Positions 49,126-57,950 of a DNA stretch of 64,000 bases are shown piece after piece. Source of the DNA: Candidatus Woesearchaeota archaeon. GTDB taxonomy: Archaea; Nanobdellota; Nanobdellia; Woesearchaeales; ARS49. The position numbers and the translations under genes are program-made. The stretch is from positions 1-64,000 of the forward strand of contig QZIM01000012.1 of assembly GCA_003599055.1 (NCBI GenBank). The letters are read 5' to 3'. A model generated the notes under the pieces. That model had not been told where the DNA came from and ran no database searches. It saw nothing but the letters and a program-made list of their open reading frames with translations. The first letter of the stretch is position 1. Each line of letters opens with the position of its first letter.

Positions 49126-49389
49126 ATGCTTACGCAGGAACAGGTAAACGCAGTATTTGCGCAGCTTCGAATAATTCATAAGGCGCATTGGAAGGCGCCG
49201 AAAGTCGAGGATGTTAAAAAAGAGATAGCGCAAAAAGGAGCATTCCTGTTTCTCATCGGAAAAGACCCGTATGTGGCACAGGTACGAATAACAGAAGACA
49301 CAATTTCTTATGAAGTGAATCCTGCATTACCTGAACGGATGAGAATGCAGGCAAATGATATGAAAAGAAGGTTTGAGCGCCTGTTTTGA
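49126..49389 (+). CDS. Small hypothetical protein
   Basis: 87 aa, soluble alpha/beta protein with an amphipathic start, a central FLFLIGKDPYVAQVRI strand pair and a Lys/Arg/Met-rich C-terminal helix. AGTTTTATGAG (49092-49102) is about 29 bases before ATG, supporting a leaderless gene. No family recognised. Confidence 0.65.
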   Translation: MLTQEQVNAVFAQLRIIHKAHWKAPKVEDVKKEIAQKGAFLFLIGKDPYVAQVRITEDTISYEVNPALPERMRMQANDMKRRFERLF

Positions 49390-49395
49390 GCAATC

Positions 49396-49935
49396 CTATT
49401 TGCGGTATTGTGCGCGCTCTTCGAGTATTGCCGCATAAAGGCCGCTTGGTGAATGGTATGTAAAATTGATGCTTTTGATTTTGATTGGCGTGCCGTCAAC
49501 AAGGCAGGCTTTCTCTTCCCTTTGGAGTTCACTGCCGTTCACAAGTGTGCCCTTGGGCGACATATTCTGCAAAATCCAGTTGCCTCCTTCCTGCAAAAGG
49601 ATTGCCGCAAGTTTGGAGACGTGCCCGTGGTCGAGAAAAATATCGTTGTTGGGTGAACGGCCGACAGTAATAAACGCAAATGCGTTGTTTGCTTCCGGGT
49701 TTTTCTGAACACGGTACACCGGCCGTTCAAAGGCCTCATAGGGACGGAATTCTCCGCTTTCATCCGAAATAGTGTCAAATTGGCGAATGGTGCGCCCAAC
49801 CGTTCCCAGCTTCTGTCCTTTTCCGTTGAGTTGCATAAGGACCGGCACCGTGAGCTTTTCGCGCGCAAGGAATGTATCAAGGCCGTCTCCTTCGTGAAAT
49901 CTGACCAGGTAGTCGCCGAATTTTTGCAATTGCAT
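49396..49935 (-). CDS. FHA-domain protein
   Basis: 179 aa. The C-terminal two thirds is a forkhead-associated domain, a phosphothreonine-binding module: FITVGRSPNNDIFL, HVSKLAAILL, NMSPKGTLVNG and the YHSPSG strand. FHA proteins read Ser/Thr kinase signals; no kinase is in the window. ATG 49935 is chosen because ATTATAAAC (49957-49965 leftward) is 27 bases upstream, while the GTG 12 bases before it would be too near the TATA. Confidence 0.88.
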   Translation of the reverse strand: MQLQKFGDYLVRFHEGDGLDTFLAREKLTVPVLMQLNGKGQKLGTVGRTIRQFDTISDESGEFRPYEAFERPVYRVQKNPEANNAFAFITVGRSPNNDIFLDHGHVSKLAAILLQEGGNWILQNMSPKGTLVNGSELQREEKACLVDGTPIKIKSINFTYHSPSGLYAAILEERAQYRK

Positions 49936-49979
49936 GAAATGAACCACTGAACAGTAGTTTATAATTCTTGCGGCAAAAA

Positions 49980-50471
49980 TTAGCGCGTGGTGGTGAATCT
50001 ATCCCCCTCAATATGAAAGGGCCGGTTATCATCCGCAGTCATTTCGCTGTGCACGACTTTTCCTAAAAAAAGCATTGAGTCTCCTGTTTCTTTTGATTCG
50101 ATAACTTCGCATTCAAGCCATCCGATGGCGTGCTGCAGGGCAAAGCAGTCCACTAATTTTTCGCACGGGGCAGGGTGAAGCCCGATGGTTTCAATTTTGT
50201 CGCTGAATTCTCCGCTGACCGTCATTGCGTGCAATGCTTTTTCAGCCATTTTGTACGGGATGAAGTTGACGACAAATACCCTGCTCTCTTCAATGATTTT
50301 TGCGCCCATAAGGTTTTTGTTGACAAAGATTGCGTAAAGGGGCGGGTGGCTGCTTGCGGGAGAGTGCCACGTGAGCGGCAAGATTTCATCAAGTTCTGTT
50401 TCCCTGCCGAGAACAAGGTGTTTTCCCCTGCACGTGATAAGGGCAACCTGGCGCGGGTTATAGATTAGCAT
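49980..50471 (-). CDS. Flavin reductase-like FMN-binding protein
   Basis: 163 aa. PRQVALITCRGK, LTWHSPASSHPPLYAIFV and FVVNFIPYKMAEKAL match the FMN-binding split-barrel of flavin reductase-like proteins, which use NAD(P)H to reduce FMN or riboflavin. Start overlaps the end of the HAD gene by 7 bases, third gene of a three-gene unit (DUF1189-like, HAD, flavin reductase). Confidence 0.85.
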   Translation of the reverse strand: MLIYNPRQVALITCRGKHLVLGRETELDEILPLTWHSPASSHPPLYAIFVNKNLMGAKIIEESRVFVVNFIPYKMAEKALHAMTVSGEFSDKIETIGLHPAPCEKLVDCFALQHAIGWLECEVIESKETGDSMLFLGKVVHSEMTADDNRPFHIEGDRFTTTR

Positions 50472-51112
50472 TGCAAAAACTCCCAAACGCGCGCGTCATC
50501 AAGCTGTTTGACGATGAGGTCTGCGAGGCGCAGCTTGTGTGCGGGAAAGCTGTTGGTGACGGCAATGCAGCGCATTTTTGCGCGCTTTGCCGCTTCGACG
50601 CCGGCAATGCTGTCTTCAATAACAACGCATTGGGCGGGCGTGCAGCCGAGCTGCGCGCACAGTTTGCGGTACACTTCCGGTGATGGCTTGTGGGTGCGGA
50701 CGTCTTCGCGCCCGAGTATCTTGTGAAATGCCCGGCGAAGTCCTGTTTTGCGCAGGACTGCTTCGTATTCTTGTTTGCTTGATGACGTGGCGAGCCCCAC
50801 ACGATATGTGCCGCGGCAGCGCGAGATGAGTTCTTTGACGCCGGGAAAGACCGGAATGGTTTTCTTGCGCATAATGTCGACAACGATTTTTCTTTTTTCT
50901 TTGCCCATACGCGCGATGGTGCAGCGCATTTTTTTCCTGTGGCATACGTCTTTGATAATGTGTTCATCAAGCCTGCCGAAGATTTCCGCAGTGTCTTTTT
51001 TTGTGAGCCTGATTCCGTATCGTTTGAAGAGTATGATAAACGCTTGGACGTGATAGGGTTCTGAATCGCACAGGACGCCATCCATGTCAAAAAGGACGGC
51101 ACGGCAGTTCAT
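50465..51112 (-). CDS. HAD hydrolase, beta-phosphoglucomutase-like
   Basis: 215 aa. FDMDGVLCDSEPYH (residues 8-21) with both catalytic Asp, TSSSKQEYE near 110, HKPSPEVY near 140 with the Lys, and EDSIAGVEAAKRA near 163. It is a complete sugar-phosphate phosphatase/mutase-type HAD, unlike the Trp variant at 163. Coupled to both neighbours by short overlaps. Confidence 0.92.
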   Translation of the reverse strand: MNCRAVLFDMDGVLCDSEPYHVQAFIILFKRYGIRLTKKDTAEIFGRLDEHIIKDVCHRKKMRCTIARMGKEKRKIVVDIMRKKTIPVFPGVKELISRCRGTYRVGLATSSSKQEYEAVLRKTGLRRAFHKILGREDVRTHKPSPEVYRKLCAQLGCTPAQCVVIEDSIAGVEAAKRAKMRCIAVTNSFPAHKLRLADLIVKQLDDARVWEFLQC

Positions 51113-51885
51113 TTCTTGCGTTTCTCCTCAACTTGGCAGCCGATGATGCATACGGCAGTGAGAATGGCAAAGAGCGCGAGCGTGATGATGTAAATGTTGA
51201 GGCCGACAAATCGGAAGGGAAGGGGCAGAAGGTATGCGGTCGTGAGTGCTGCGCTGACCGTTTCAATAAGGAGGATGGGGACGATGGTGTGCGAGCAAAT
51301 GTTGAGCATTTGTTTCCATTTGAGCCGGTACCTGCTCAAATCAAAGATGATGTACCAGAGCGTGGCAAAAAGGAGTACCATAAGGAAATATTTGAGGAGG
51401 CTGCGCAGGTAGAGAAGGAGCGCAACGCCGGGCATCATTAATAAGATGAGCAGTGTGATGAATCGGGAGACCGGTGCTCGGTATTCGGATGGTTCCTTAA
51501 TGTGGTCGCGGTCAACTGTTTTGATACCGAAGAATCGGTATTTGATGGTGTCTTTGTCTATGACGAATGTTTCTTTGGTGAGGCTTACGTTGTTGTTGAG
51601 GTCAACGACGAGCCAGGGGTTTGTGCGGGGAATGGTGATGCGGTCTGTTTGCGTCACGTTGCCGGAGAGGGAAAACGTGCTGAATTTTCCAAGTTCGTCC
51701 TCGATATGCCCTTTGAGGAAGGCAAGTTTTGGAAGGAAGATGATTCCTGCAAGGAGGAACGCAACAAGGAGCATTTTGCAAAGGAACGAGAAACTCTTGT
51801 GGAACGGCTGTTCGGAGAGTTGCTTGTAGCGCGGCGGGTAGAATGTCCAGATGAGTTCTCGGACGAACGGGGGAAGCTGCACCAT
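51109..51885 (-). CDS. DUF1189-like membrane protein
   Basis: 258 aa. N-terminal PPRYKQLSEQPFHKSFSFL followed by one membrane helix, a loop of about 100 residues outside the membrane (with FVIDKDTIKYRFFG), and four C-terminal helices. This is the DUF1189 layout of unknown function. ATG 51885 chosen: GTATAAATAG (51911-51920 leftward) is about 30 bases upstream; the frame is open much farther but runs antisense through the neighbouring zinc-ribbon gene. Confidence 0.8.
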   Translation of the reverse strand: MVQLPPFVRELIWTFYPPRYKQLSEQPFHKSFSFLCKMLLVAFLLAGIIFLPKLAFLKGHIEDELGKFSTFSLSGNVTQTDRITIPRTNPWLVVDLNNNVSLTKETFVIDKDTIKYRFFGIKTVDRDHIKEPSEYRAPVSRFITLLILLMMPGVALLLYLRSLLKYFLMVLLFATLWYIIFDLSRYRLKWKQMLNICSHTIVPILLIETVSAALTTAYLLPLPFRFVGLNIYIITLALFAILTAVCIIGCQVEEKRKK

Positions 51886-51961
51886 TTTTTTAATACTGCG
51901 GGGAGCAAAGCTATTTATACATTTCGGGCATATCTTTAAGGAGAGCCTGCGCTCATTGCAT

Positions 51962-52303
51962 ATGGGACAATACACTTGCTCAAACTGCGGAAAGGAATAT
52001 GCTGTTCCGCCCAAGGCGTGTTCGTGCGAGCGGTCTTCCGGGCCTGATTTTTCTGAAAATGTTGAGTTTGCGCTCGTGGGCGATGACGTGGTGTCAATTT
52101 CCGCAAAGGAGTATTCTGCGCTGAAGAAATTGTCAGGGCAAAATCCAAAAGAAGATGATTTTCGGCTGGTGCGGACGCGCTCACGGTGGGGTGTTGAGAC
52201 TGCGGATGTTGCGCACGATGATATTCGTTTGACAAAGGAAGAGTTTGAGCGCTGTAAGGCGTGGTTGCGGGACCGCCGCAAGATTCAGGGCGAACAGAAG
52301 TAA
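51962..52303 (+). CDS. Zinc-ribbon protein
   Basis: 113 aa. MGQYTCSNCGKEYAVPPKAC followed by CERSSG gives a CxxC...CxC ribbon at residues 6-23; the rest is a charged alpha/beta region. Such proteins may bind RNA polymerase or ribosomes. CTTTAAGG (51934-51941) is about 25 bases upstream. Last 19 bases overlap the convergent methyltransferase gene. Confidence 0.75.
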   Translation: MGQYTCSNCGKEYAVPPKACSCERSSGPDFSENVEFALVGDDVVSISAKEYSALKKLSGQNPKEDDFRLVRTRSRWGVETADVAHDDIRLTKEEFERCKAWLRDRRKIQGEQK

Positions 52304-52761
52304 ATGATGTCGTGCTGTTCTTCAATTCGTTTGCGCACCGTAAGGTGTTTTTGTATTGTTCGCTCAACATCAGGGAGTTTCTTGCTTTTCTTAAGGCAGG
52401 TAATCACGACGTCACGTTTTGCAACGCGTGCGATTTCCGCAATTCCTTTGTCGATGTCGTCAAAGTTTTGGACTGCCGTGAGTGAAATGACAACGTCAAA
52501 TGACTTGTCAGGGAACGGGAGTGATTCTGCTTTGCCGACCTGTGCGGGAACGGGTGATTGTTTGACAAGTTCTGCCGCTGGGTCTATTCCTTGTGCGTTG
52601 CAGGGAAAGAGGGCTGTTATTTTTCCCGTGCCGCAGCCGACGTCAAGAAGCGTGTCTGTTTTTTTCAGGGACAATTCCTTGAGGATGATTTCCGCCTTGC
52701 ATTTTTGTTCTTCGAAGTGAAGTTCATCGTATCCGGGCGCGATTTCATCGTAATAAGTCAT
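52285..52761 (-). CDS. Class I SAM-dependent methyltransferase
   Basis: 158 aa, UbiE/Methyltransf_11 type: LLDVGCGTGK near residue 39, GIDPAAELV, ESLPFPDKSFDVVISL near 80. Short, with no recognisable substrate domain. It shares a two-way TATA (52779-52791) with the divergent zinc-ribbon gene. Confidence 0.88.
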   Translation of the reverse strand: MTYYDEIAPGYDELHFEEQKCKAEIILKELSLKKTDTLLDVGCGTGKITALFPCNAQGIDPAAELVKQSPVPAQVGKAESLPFPDKSFDVVISLTAVQNFDDIDKGIAEIARVAKRDVVITCLKKSKKLPDVERTIQKHLTVRKRIEEQHDIIYFCSP

Positions 52762-52778
52762 AATGGCAGGTCGTACGA

Positions 52779-52791
52779 TAAATTTTAAAAG
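52779..52791. promoter_or_regulatory. Two-way TATA box that decides the start of the zinc-ribbon gene
   Basis: AAATTTTAAAAGC is 26 bases from the methyltransferase start (52761, leftward) and 29 bases from ATG 52814 (rightward). The rightward frame is open back to ATG 52763, but that codon lies on the wrong side of the promoter. Confidence 0.6.
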
Positions 52792-52813
52792 CGTAGCGGA
52801 AGTGGGGCTTGCA

Positions 52814-53248
52814 ATGGCCCTGAAATATCCTGAATCTATGGATGAGTGCGTCTATTTTACAAGCAGGGCAGTTGACGCAGGATATGTCAAGTGTTGGGTT
52901 TTCCGTGAAGATTGCCCAAAATGCAAAAAAGCAAAGATGGGAAAGCCGCGGGATGAGAAGACCGGCGCGGTGAAGATTCGCGCAAAGGAGTACATTTGTC
53001 CTGCGTGCAACTATACGGTGGAAAAGACGGAATACGAGGATACGTTAACGGCAAATATTGCCTACACGTGCCCGCACTGTAAGGCAAAGGGTGAGACGCA
53101 AATTCCGTTTAAGCGCAAGTCATTTGAAGGCGTCAAGGCATTGGTGTTCTTGTGCGACAAGTGCAAGGGAAAGATACCGATTACAAAGAAAATGAAGGCA
53201 GTTGGCAAGAAGGGCGAAGAAGCCGATATGGATGACGACGATATCTGA
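52814..53248 (+). CDS. Multi-zinc-ribbon protein
   Basis: 144 aa with the start chosen from the TATA box. Three pairs of cysteines of zinc-ribbon type (CPKCKKAKMG, CPACNYTVE, CPHCKAKG, CDKCKGKIP) and a Lys-rich, then Asp-rich tail ending MDDDDI. It is a likely RNA- or RNA-polymerase-associated factor; no known family. The next small zinc-ribbon gene starts in a TGATG at its stop. Confidence 0.75.
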   Translation: MALKYPESMDECVYFTSRAVDAGYVKCWVFREDCPKCKKAKMGKPRDEKTGAVKIRAKEYICPACNYTVEKTEYEDTLTANIAYTCPHCKAKGETQIPFKRKSFEGVKALVFLCDKCKGKIPITKKMKAVGKKGEEADMDDDDI

Positions 53249-53379
53249 TGGTTCATACTGCTGATTCTCAGGCGAAATACAAGTGTAAGAAGTGCGGCTC
53301 AGGCCACGTTGACCTTGTTGATGACAAGACGGTTATGGTGTGTTTTGATTGCGGGTTTGAATGCCCGGTAAAACAGTAA
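53248..53379 (+). CDS. 43-residue zinc-ribbon protein
   Basis: Short frame with YKCKKCGSGH and VCFDCGFECP, a complete four-Cys ribbon. It overlaps the preceding gene by one base (TGATG), so it is translated with it, and shares the all-Cys zinc style. Possibly a subunit of the same complex. Confidence 0.75.
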   Translation: MVHTADSQAKYKCKKCGSGHVDLVDDKTVMVCFDCGFECPVKQ

Positions 53380-53413
53380 GATTTAAATCTGACAGAAAAG
53401 TCCACACTAAACA

Positions 53414-54019
53414 GTGATGAAAATGGCAGAGTATGCTGAGGTCCAAAAAATGTATGCACGGGCGCGCGCGCACGGGTATGAACCGCTGGTGAGAGCGCAT
53501 CCGCTCTACGGGACGCTCGATGTGGTTCTTGTCTGTGATGATTCAAAGAGTGCGGGCGAACTGGCAGAAGGTGTGCTTTCTGCAACTGCATTGAGGGCGC
53601 TGTTGGATGATGACGATGCGCGAAGAGGCAGGCTCTGCCAAAGGTTCAGTCTCAGCGGGTATCCGCTAACCCAAGGAGATGATGAGCTTGCGCGGCTGGG
53701 CAGGGGCTTGCTCAATGACGAGTCAGGAACTGTTCATCCCTGGCATCTTCTTGCCTGCCAAAGAGTGTATGCGGCATATCAAAATGTGAATCCTGAAATC
53801 TTTGCACCGATTCTTGCGGTTGCCCCTCCTGATTTTTTCAGAAGGGAAGTATACGAATTGCTCTGCCCGCCGATGGTCACGCCAAAGATGGTTCAGGGCC
53901 TTGGGTTTGTTGTGCTTAACCCAAAAAAGAGCGAAGAGCAAAAAATTGAATATCAGAAGGCGCGCAGGGCCGAAGATGTTCCTGAGTTGCGAGATTTCGC
54001 TGCAAAGGTTAATAAGTGA
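53414..54019 (+). CDS. Hypothetical protein upstream of metG
   Basis: 201 aa, soluble, predicted mostly helical after a beta-rich start (TLDVVLVCDD). The second half (PEIFAPILAVAPPDFFRREVYEL) has no family I know. AGATTTAAATC (53380-53390) is 27-30 bases before GTG 53414 or ATG 53417. metG begins 21 bases after its stop, so the two are likely one transcript. Confidence 0.7.
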   Translation: MMKMAEYAEVQKMYARARAHGYEPLVRAHPLYGTLDVVLVCDDSKSAGELAEGVLSATALRALLDDDDARRGRLCQRFSLSGYPLTQGDDELARLGRGLLNDESGTVHPWHLLACQRVYAAYQNVNPEIFAPILAVAPPDFFRREVYELLCPPMVTPKMVQGLGFVVLNPKKSEEQKIEYQKARRAEDVPELRDFAAKVNK

Positions 54020-54039
54020 GTGTTGGGCAAGAGAACGCA

Positions 54040-56046
54040 ATGCCAAAAGAGAAGTTCTACATCACAACGGCAATTGATTATCCGAACGCAAGGCCGCATA
54101 TCGGGCACGCGTATGAGAAGATTGTTGCGGATATGATTGCAAGATGGCATAAGCAGGCAGGGCGTGATGTTTTTTTCTTGACGGGAACGGACGAGCACGG
54201 GCAGAAGATTGAGAAGACGGCAAAGGATGCGGGAAAGCCGCCCAAGCAGTTTGTTGATGAATTGTCTGAAGAGTTCAAAAGGATGTGTTCTTTGCTGGGC
54301 GTTGAATACTCCGGTTTTATCCGTACAACGGATAAGAAGCACGTGAAAACTGCTCTTGACTTGTTTCAGAAAGCAGAGCAAAAGGGCGTGATTTACAGGG
54401 GGGAATACCGCGGCCTGTATTGTGTTGGCTGCGAGGCATTCTATACGGACAAAGACCTGGTTGACGGGCAGTGTCCGACGCACAAGCGGCCGGTTGAAGA
54501 GGTGAAAGAAGAGAGTTATTTCTTTAAGTTGGGTGCATTCCAAGAGCGGCTCATAACTCATATTGAGCAGCACCCTCATTTCATCCTGCCTGAGGCGAAG
54601 CGGCACGAGATTTTGAATCGGCTCAAAGAGCCGCTTCGGGATTTGAGTGTGAGCCGAACGTCGTTTAAGTGGGGAATTCCTCTGCCGAATGATAAGAAGC
54701 ACGTGATGTACGTTTGGTTTGATGCCTTGACAAATTATTTAAGCGGAGTCTCGTACCCTTCGGCAAAATTCAGGAAATACTGGCCTGCGGATTGCCATCT
54801 TATCGGCAAGGATATTGCGTGGTTTCATTGCGTGATTTGGCCGGCGATTCTGATGGCAGGGGATTTGCCGCTGCCAAGGACCGTGTACTGTCACGGCCAT
54901 CTGACGATTGCGGGGCAGAAAATGTCAAAATCGCTTGGGAACGTGGTTGACCCGATAAAAGTTGTTGAATCATACGGAAGCGACCCTCTTCGTTTTGTGC
55001 TTTTGCGGGACGTTCCTGCAGGTTCAGACGGTGACTTTTCTGAGTCTGCATTAATTGACCGGAATAATGCAGAGCTTGCGGATGCGCTGGGCAATTTAGT
55101 GCAGCGCTCGCTCACGCTGGTAAACAAGAATTTTCAGGGAAACATTCCTGTGTGCGGCAAGCTCACAGAGGTCGACAATGAACTTATCGCGCACATTCCT
55201 GATTGGAAAGCGCTCGACGATTTAATGCAGAACTATCGCTGGTCGCAGGTTGTTGACCAAATTTGGCAGTACATTAACCGGTGCAATAAGTATGTGAATG
55301 ATACGGAGCCGTGGAAGCAGGCAAATGATGCGGAGCGGTTGGGAACGATTCTTTACCTGTTAATCGAGAATTTGCGCATCATCACTATTTTTGTAGCGCC
55401 GATTATTCCCAAAAGTGCGGAAAAGATGGCGCAGCAAATCGGATTGCCGATGGGCAAATTAAGGGATGCGAAGTTTACGAAGAAGACAAAGGGAAGGGTG
55501 AATGCGCCGGAAGTGCTTTTTCCGAAGTTCGCGCAAAAAACTGCAGTCGCAAGCGAAAGCGTAATTATGCCGGGGCCTTTGGACGCATTCGGAAAGCTCA
55601 ACCTGAAAGTTGCGCGAATCATTGGCGTCGAACTGCACCCGAATGCGGACAAGCTCTACGTGTTACGGCTGGATTTGGGAAAGGAGCAAAGGCAAATTGT
55701 TGCAGGAATGCGCGAGCATTACAAAATTGACGAGTTGGAAGGGAAACTCATCGTGCTCGTGAGCAATCTGAAGCCTGCGCTTTTGCGCGGCGTGGAAAGC
55801 CAGGGGATGATGCTTGCTGGTGAAAAGGATGGAACCGTGCGTGTTCTCGAGCCGCGCAATGCAGAGCCGGGCGATTCGGTAACGATTGAGGGCATAGTGC
55901 CAAATCAGGGCCAAATTACTATTGAGGATTTTCAGAAGGTCGTGATGACCACGAAAAATCAGGTTGCCGTATGTGACGGGAAACCGTTGAAAACGCACGC
56001 AGGGCCTGTTGGGGTCGAGCTTGGTGATGGGGCAAAAATCAGGTAA
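54040..56046 (+). CDS. metG: Methionyl-tRNA synthetase with C-terminal tRNA-binding domain
   Basis: 668 aa. Charges tRNA-Met. HIGH appears as PHIGHAY near residue 17 and KMSKSLGN near 300; the connective peptide holds a CVGCEAFYTD...C zinc knuckle. After the helical anticodon domain comes an EMAP-II/ARC1-like OB fold (residues about 560-668: LKVARIIGVELHPNADKLYVL) that strengthens tRNA binding; in many archaea this is a separate protein. ATG 54040 is preferred over GTG 54016, which overlaps the previous stop. The DUF1461 gene starts inside its end. Confidence 0.96.
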   Translation: MPKEKFYITTAIDYPNARPHIGHAYEKIVADMIARWHKQAGRDVFFLTGTDEHGQKIEKTAKDAGKPPKQFVDELSEEFKRMCSLLGVEYSGFIRTTDKKHVKTALDLFQKAEQKGVIYRGEYRGLYCVGCEAFYTDKDLVDGQCPTHKRPVEEVKEESYFFKLGAFQERLITHIEQHPHFILPEAKRHEILNRLKEPLRDLSVSRTSFKWGIPLPNDKKHVMYVWFDALTNYLSGVSYPSAKFRKYWPADCHLIGKDIAWFHCVIWPAILMAGDLPLPRTVYCHGHLTIAGQKMSKSLGNVVDPIKVVESYGSDPLRFVLLRDVPAGSDGDFSESALIDRNNAELADALGNLVQRSLTLVNKNFQGNIPVCGKLTEVDNELIAHIPDWKALDDLMQNYRWSQVVDQIWQYINRCNKYVNDTEPWKQANDAERLGTILYLLIENLRIITIFVAPIIPKSAEKMAQQIGLPMGKLRDAKFTKKTKGRVNAPEVLFPKFAQKTAVASESVIMPGPLDAFGKLNLKVARIIGVELHPNADKLYVLRLDLGKEQRQIVAGMREHYKIDELEGKLIVLVSNLKPALLRGVESQGMMLAGEKDGTVRVLEPRNAEPGDSVTIEGIVPNQGQITIEDFQKVVMTTKNQVAVCDGKPLKTHAGPVGVELGDGAKIR

Positions 56047-56620
56047 GCGTTTCGCGGCAAATGCCGTGATTTGCGTGTTGTTTTGTCTTTCGCTGTCTTT
56101 GCTGGTTTTGTTGACGGACCCGTTTTTTACGTTTTTTTTACTGGAAGATGGCGCGGTTCAGGTCACGAGGGAGTATCTTGGGTATGTGTTCTTGGCGGGC
56201 GCGCTTCCGGAAGTATTTGCACCGGATGAGGCAAGCCATATGCGGGACGTTGCGTGGCTGCTAAGGTCAGTGGTGCTTGTTTTTGTTTTGTGCAGTATGC
56301 TGCTCATAATGTGGGTTCAAAAGGGCGAGTGGGAACGGATAGGAAAGGCAGCAAGTGTTTTTTTCGCAGGGTGTGCAGGAATTGCCGTGCTGGTTCCGTT
56401 TGACATCGTATTTCGCTGGTTTCACGTGTTGTTTTTCCCGCAGGGGAATTGGATGTTTCCTGCAGGCAGCACGCTGATTCAGTTCTATCCGCAGGAGTTT
56501 TTTGCACGGTATGCTGCTGCCTGGCTTGCGCACGCGGTTTTGGTAAGTGTATTGATATGGCAGGCGGGAAAGGTGCTCGGTGAAGGGCGGTTGCAAAAAA
56601 TACGCAATCGTAACCACTGA
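56027..56620 (+). CDS. DUF1461 integral membrane protein
   Basis: 197 aa, four membrane helices (12-32, 84-104, 119-140, 166-186). FRWFHVLFFPQGNWMFPAGSTLIQFYP is split in two across the loop: FHVLFFPQGNW then FP..S.LIQFYPQEFF is the DUF1461 signature. ATG 56027 sits in the metG end behind GGTGATG; the ATG 18 bases upstream is less well placed. Function unknown. Confidence 0.8.
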   Translation: MGQKSGKRFAANAVICVLFCLSLSLLVLLTDPFFTFFLLEDGAVQVTREYLGYVFLAGALPEVFAPDEASHMRDVAWLLRSVVLVFVLCSMLLIMWVQKGEWERIGKAASVFFAGCAGIAVLVPFDIVFRWFHVLFFPQGNWMFPAGSTLIQFYPQEFFARYAAAWLAHAVLVSVLIWQAGKVLGEGRLQKIRNRNH

Positions 56621-56712
56621 TTTTTATCTATACTTCTTACTATGGAAATGCTTTAATATCGTTTCCCATCGGGGAATGGTAACAAACGATAACTCGCAAA
56701 GGGGGATTTACT

Positions 56713-57912
56713 ATGAACAGACTCAGCATAACCGCATTGGTGCTTCTCATATTCATCGTTGCGTGCGCTCCGGCATTGCCTGCACGAAACCAGACGATGA
56801 ATGCAACAGAGCCTGTTGTTGTGATGAATGAGACAGAAGAAGTTCCGGTGCCTGTTGAGCAGGTTCAGGAAGAGAATGAGACGGTAAGCGAGCCCGCACC
56901 GAACTTGCAGGATGTTCCGCGCAAGGAAGTGGTTGAGGGTGAGACTGTGAGTTTCCCGAATTTGCGGGCGGTTGACCCTGATGGGGACCCGATTGAGTAC
57001 ACGTTTAGCGCGCCGCTTGATGAGAAGGGTGTTTGGAGAACAAAGGATGGGGATGCAGGAGAGCATCTTATCACGATTACTGCATCAGACGGGACGAATA
57101 CGGTGACGCAGCAGGTGCTTATTGTTGTTCAGCCAAAGAACAAGCCGCCCATAATCGAGCTTGAAGAGCCGGTTGAAGTAAGCGAAGGTGAAATGCTGAC
57201 GCTGAATCCGACGGTATCCGACCCTGACGGGGACAATGTGACGCTGTCATATTCGGGCTGGATGACGTCAAATGTGAAGAATGTGTCTTTTGACGATTCA
57301 GGATTGCACAAAGTCATCATTTCCGCAACGGACGGGAAAGCGGTGACGACAAGAGAAGTTATCGTGTCTGTTGAGAACGTGAACCGTGCGCCGACCATTT
57401 TCGACCTTGACCCGGTTACGGTAAAGGAAGGTCAGCGCGTGATTGTGAAGCCCGCTGGCAAGGACCCTGATGGTGATACGGTTCGTTTTGAGTTTGAGGA
57501 ACCTATTGGCCCTAACGGAACGTGGAATACGGAAATCGGGGATGCGGGCGAGTACGAATTGCTCGTCATTGCAACTGATGGCGAGCTGACTGCGGAAACG
57601 CTGGTAAGCGTGTTTGTTGAAGCGGTGAACAAGCCGCCGACAATTGAGCTTGCAAGCCCGATTGAAGTGAACGAGGGCGACCAAGTCGTTTTAGAGCCAA
57701 TCATCTCTGACCCTGAGGGTGATGAGGTGCGCGTCTCGTATTCGGGCTGGATGAGCGCGAACACGCGTTTGACCACGTATGATGATGCGGGCAACCACAA
57801 GGTGACTATCACCGCGCGTGACACGGCGGATAACGAGGCTCGCCTTGAGGTTATTGTTGTGGTAAACGACCTGAACCGTCCTCCGATATTCGGAGCAGGA
57901 AGCTTCAATTAA
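56713..57912 (+). CDS. Lipoprotein with tandem Ig/cadherin-like repeats
   Basis: 399 aa. Signal peptide with lipobox VACA (Cys18), an Asn/Glu/Thr-rich linker with several N-x-T glycosylation sites, then four repeats of about 85 residues (starting near 70, 143, 228 and 313). Each has an EG opening, VDPDGDP or similar acidic loop typical of calcium binding, and a VxVENVNRAP-like boundary. Repeats 2 and 4 share SYSGWM and DD.G.HKV..TA, so they arose by duplication of a pair. Probably an adhesion or surface protein. GGGGGATTT before ATG. Confidence 0.88.
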   Translation: MNRLSITALVLLIFIVACAPALPARNQTMNATEPVVVMNETEEVPVPVEQVQEENETVSEPAPNLQDVPRKEVVEGETVSFPNLRAVDPDGDPIEYTFSAPLDEKGVWRTKDGDAGEHLITITASDGTNTVTQQVLIVVQPKNKPPIIELEEPVEVSEGEMLTLNPTVSDPDGDNVTLSYSGWMTSNVKNVSFDDSGLHKVIISATDGKAVTTREVIVSVENVNRAPTIFDLDPVTVKEGQRVIVKPAGKDPDGDTVRFEFEEPIGPNGTWNTEIGDAGEYELLVIATDGELTAETLVSVFVEAVNKPPTIELASPIEVNEGDQVVLEPIISDPEGDEVRVSYSGWMSANTRLTTYDDAGNHKVTITARDTADNEARLEVIVVVNDLNRPPIFGAGSFN

Positions 57913-57929
57913 TTTTTTATTTCTTTTTT
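57913..57929 (+). terminator. T-rich terminator
   Basis: TTTTTTATTTCTTTTTTG shortly after the stop of the repeat lipoprotein, before GGTGAT and the next start. Confidence 0.5.
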
Positions 57930-57950
57930 GGTAATTTATTGGTGATTGTA

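Noticed and set aside
51886-52281. N-terminal extension of the DUF1189-like protein
   Set aside because: It is antisense to the zinc-ribbon gene, low in complexity, and the TATA box at 51911-51920 fits the shorter form.
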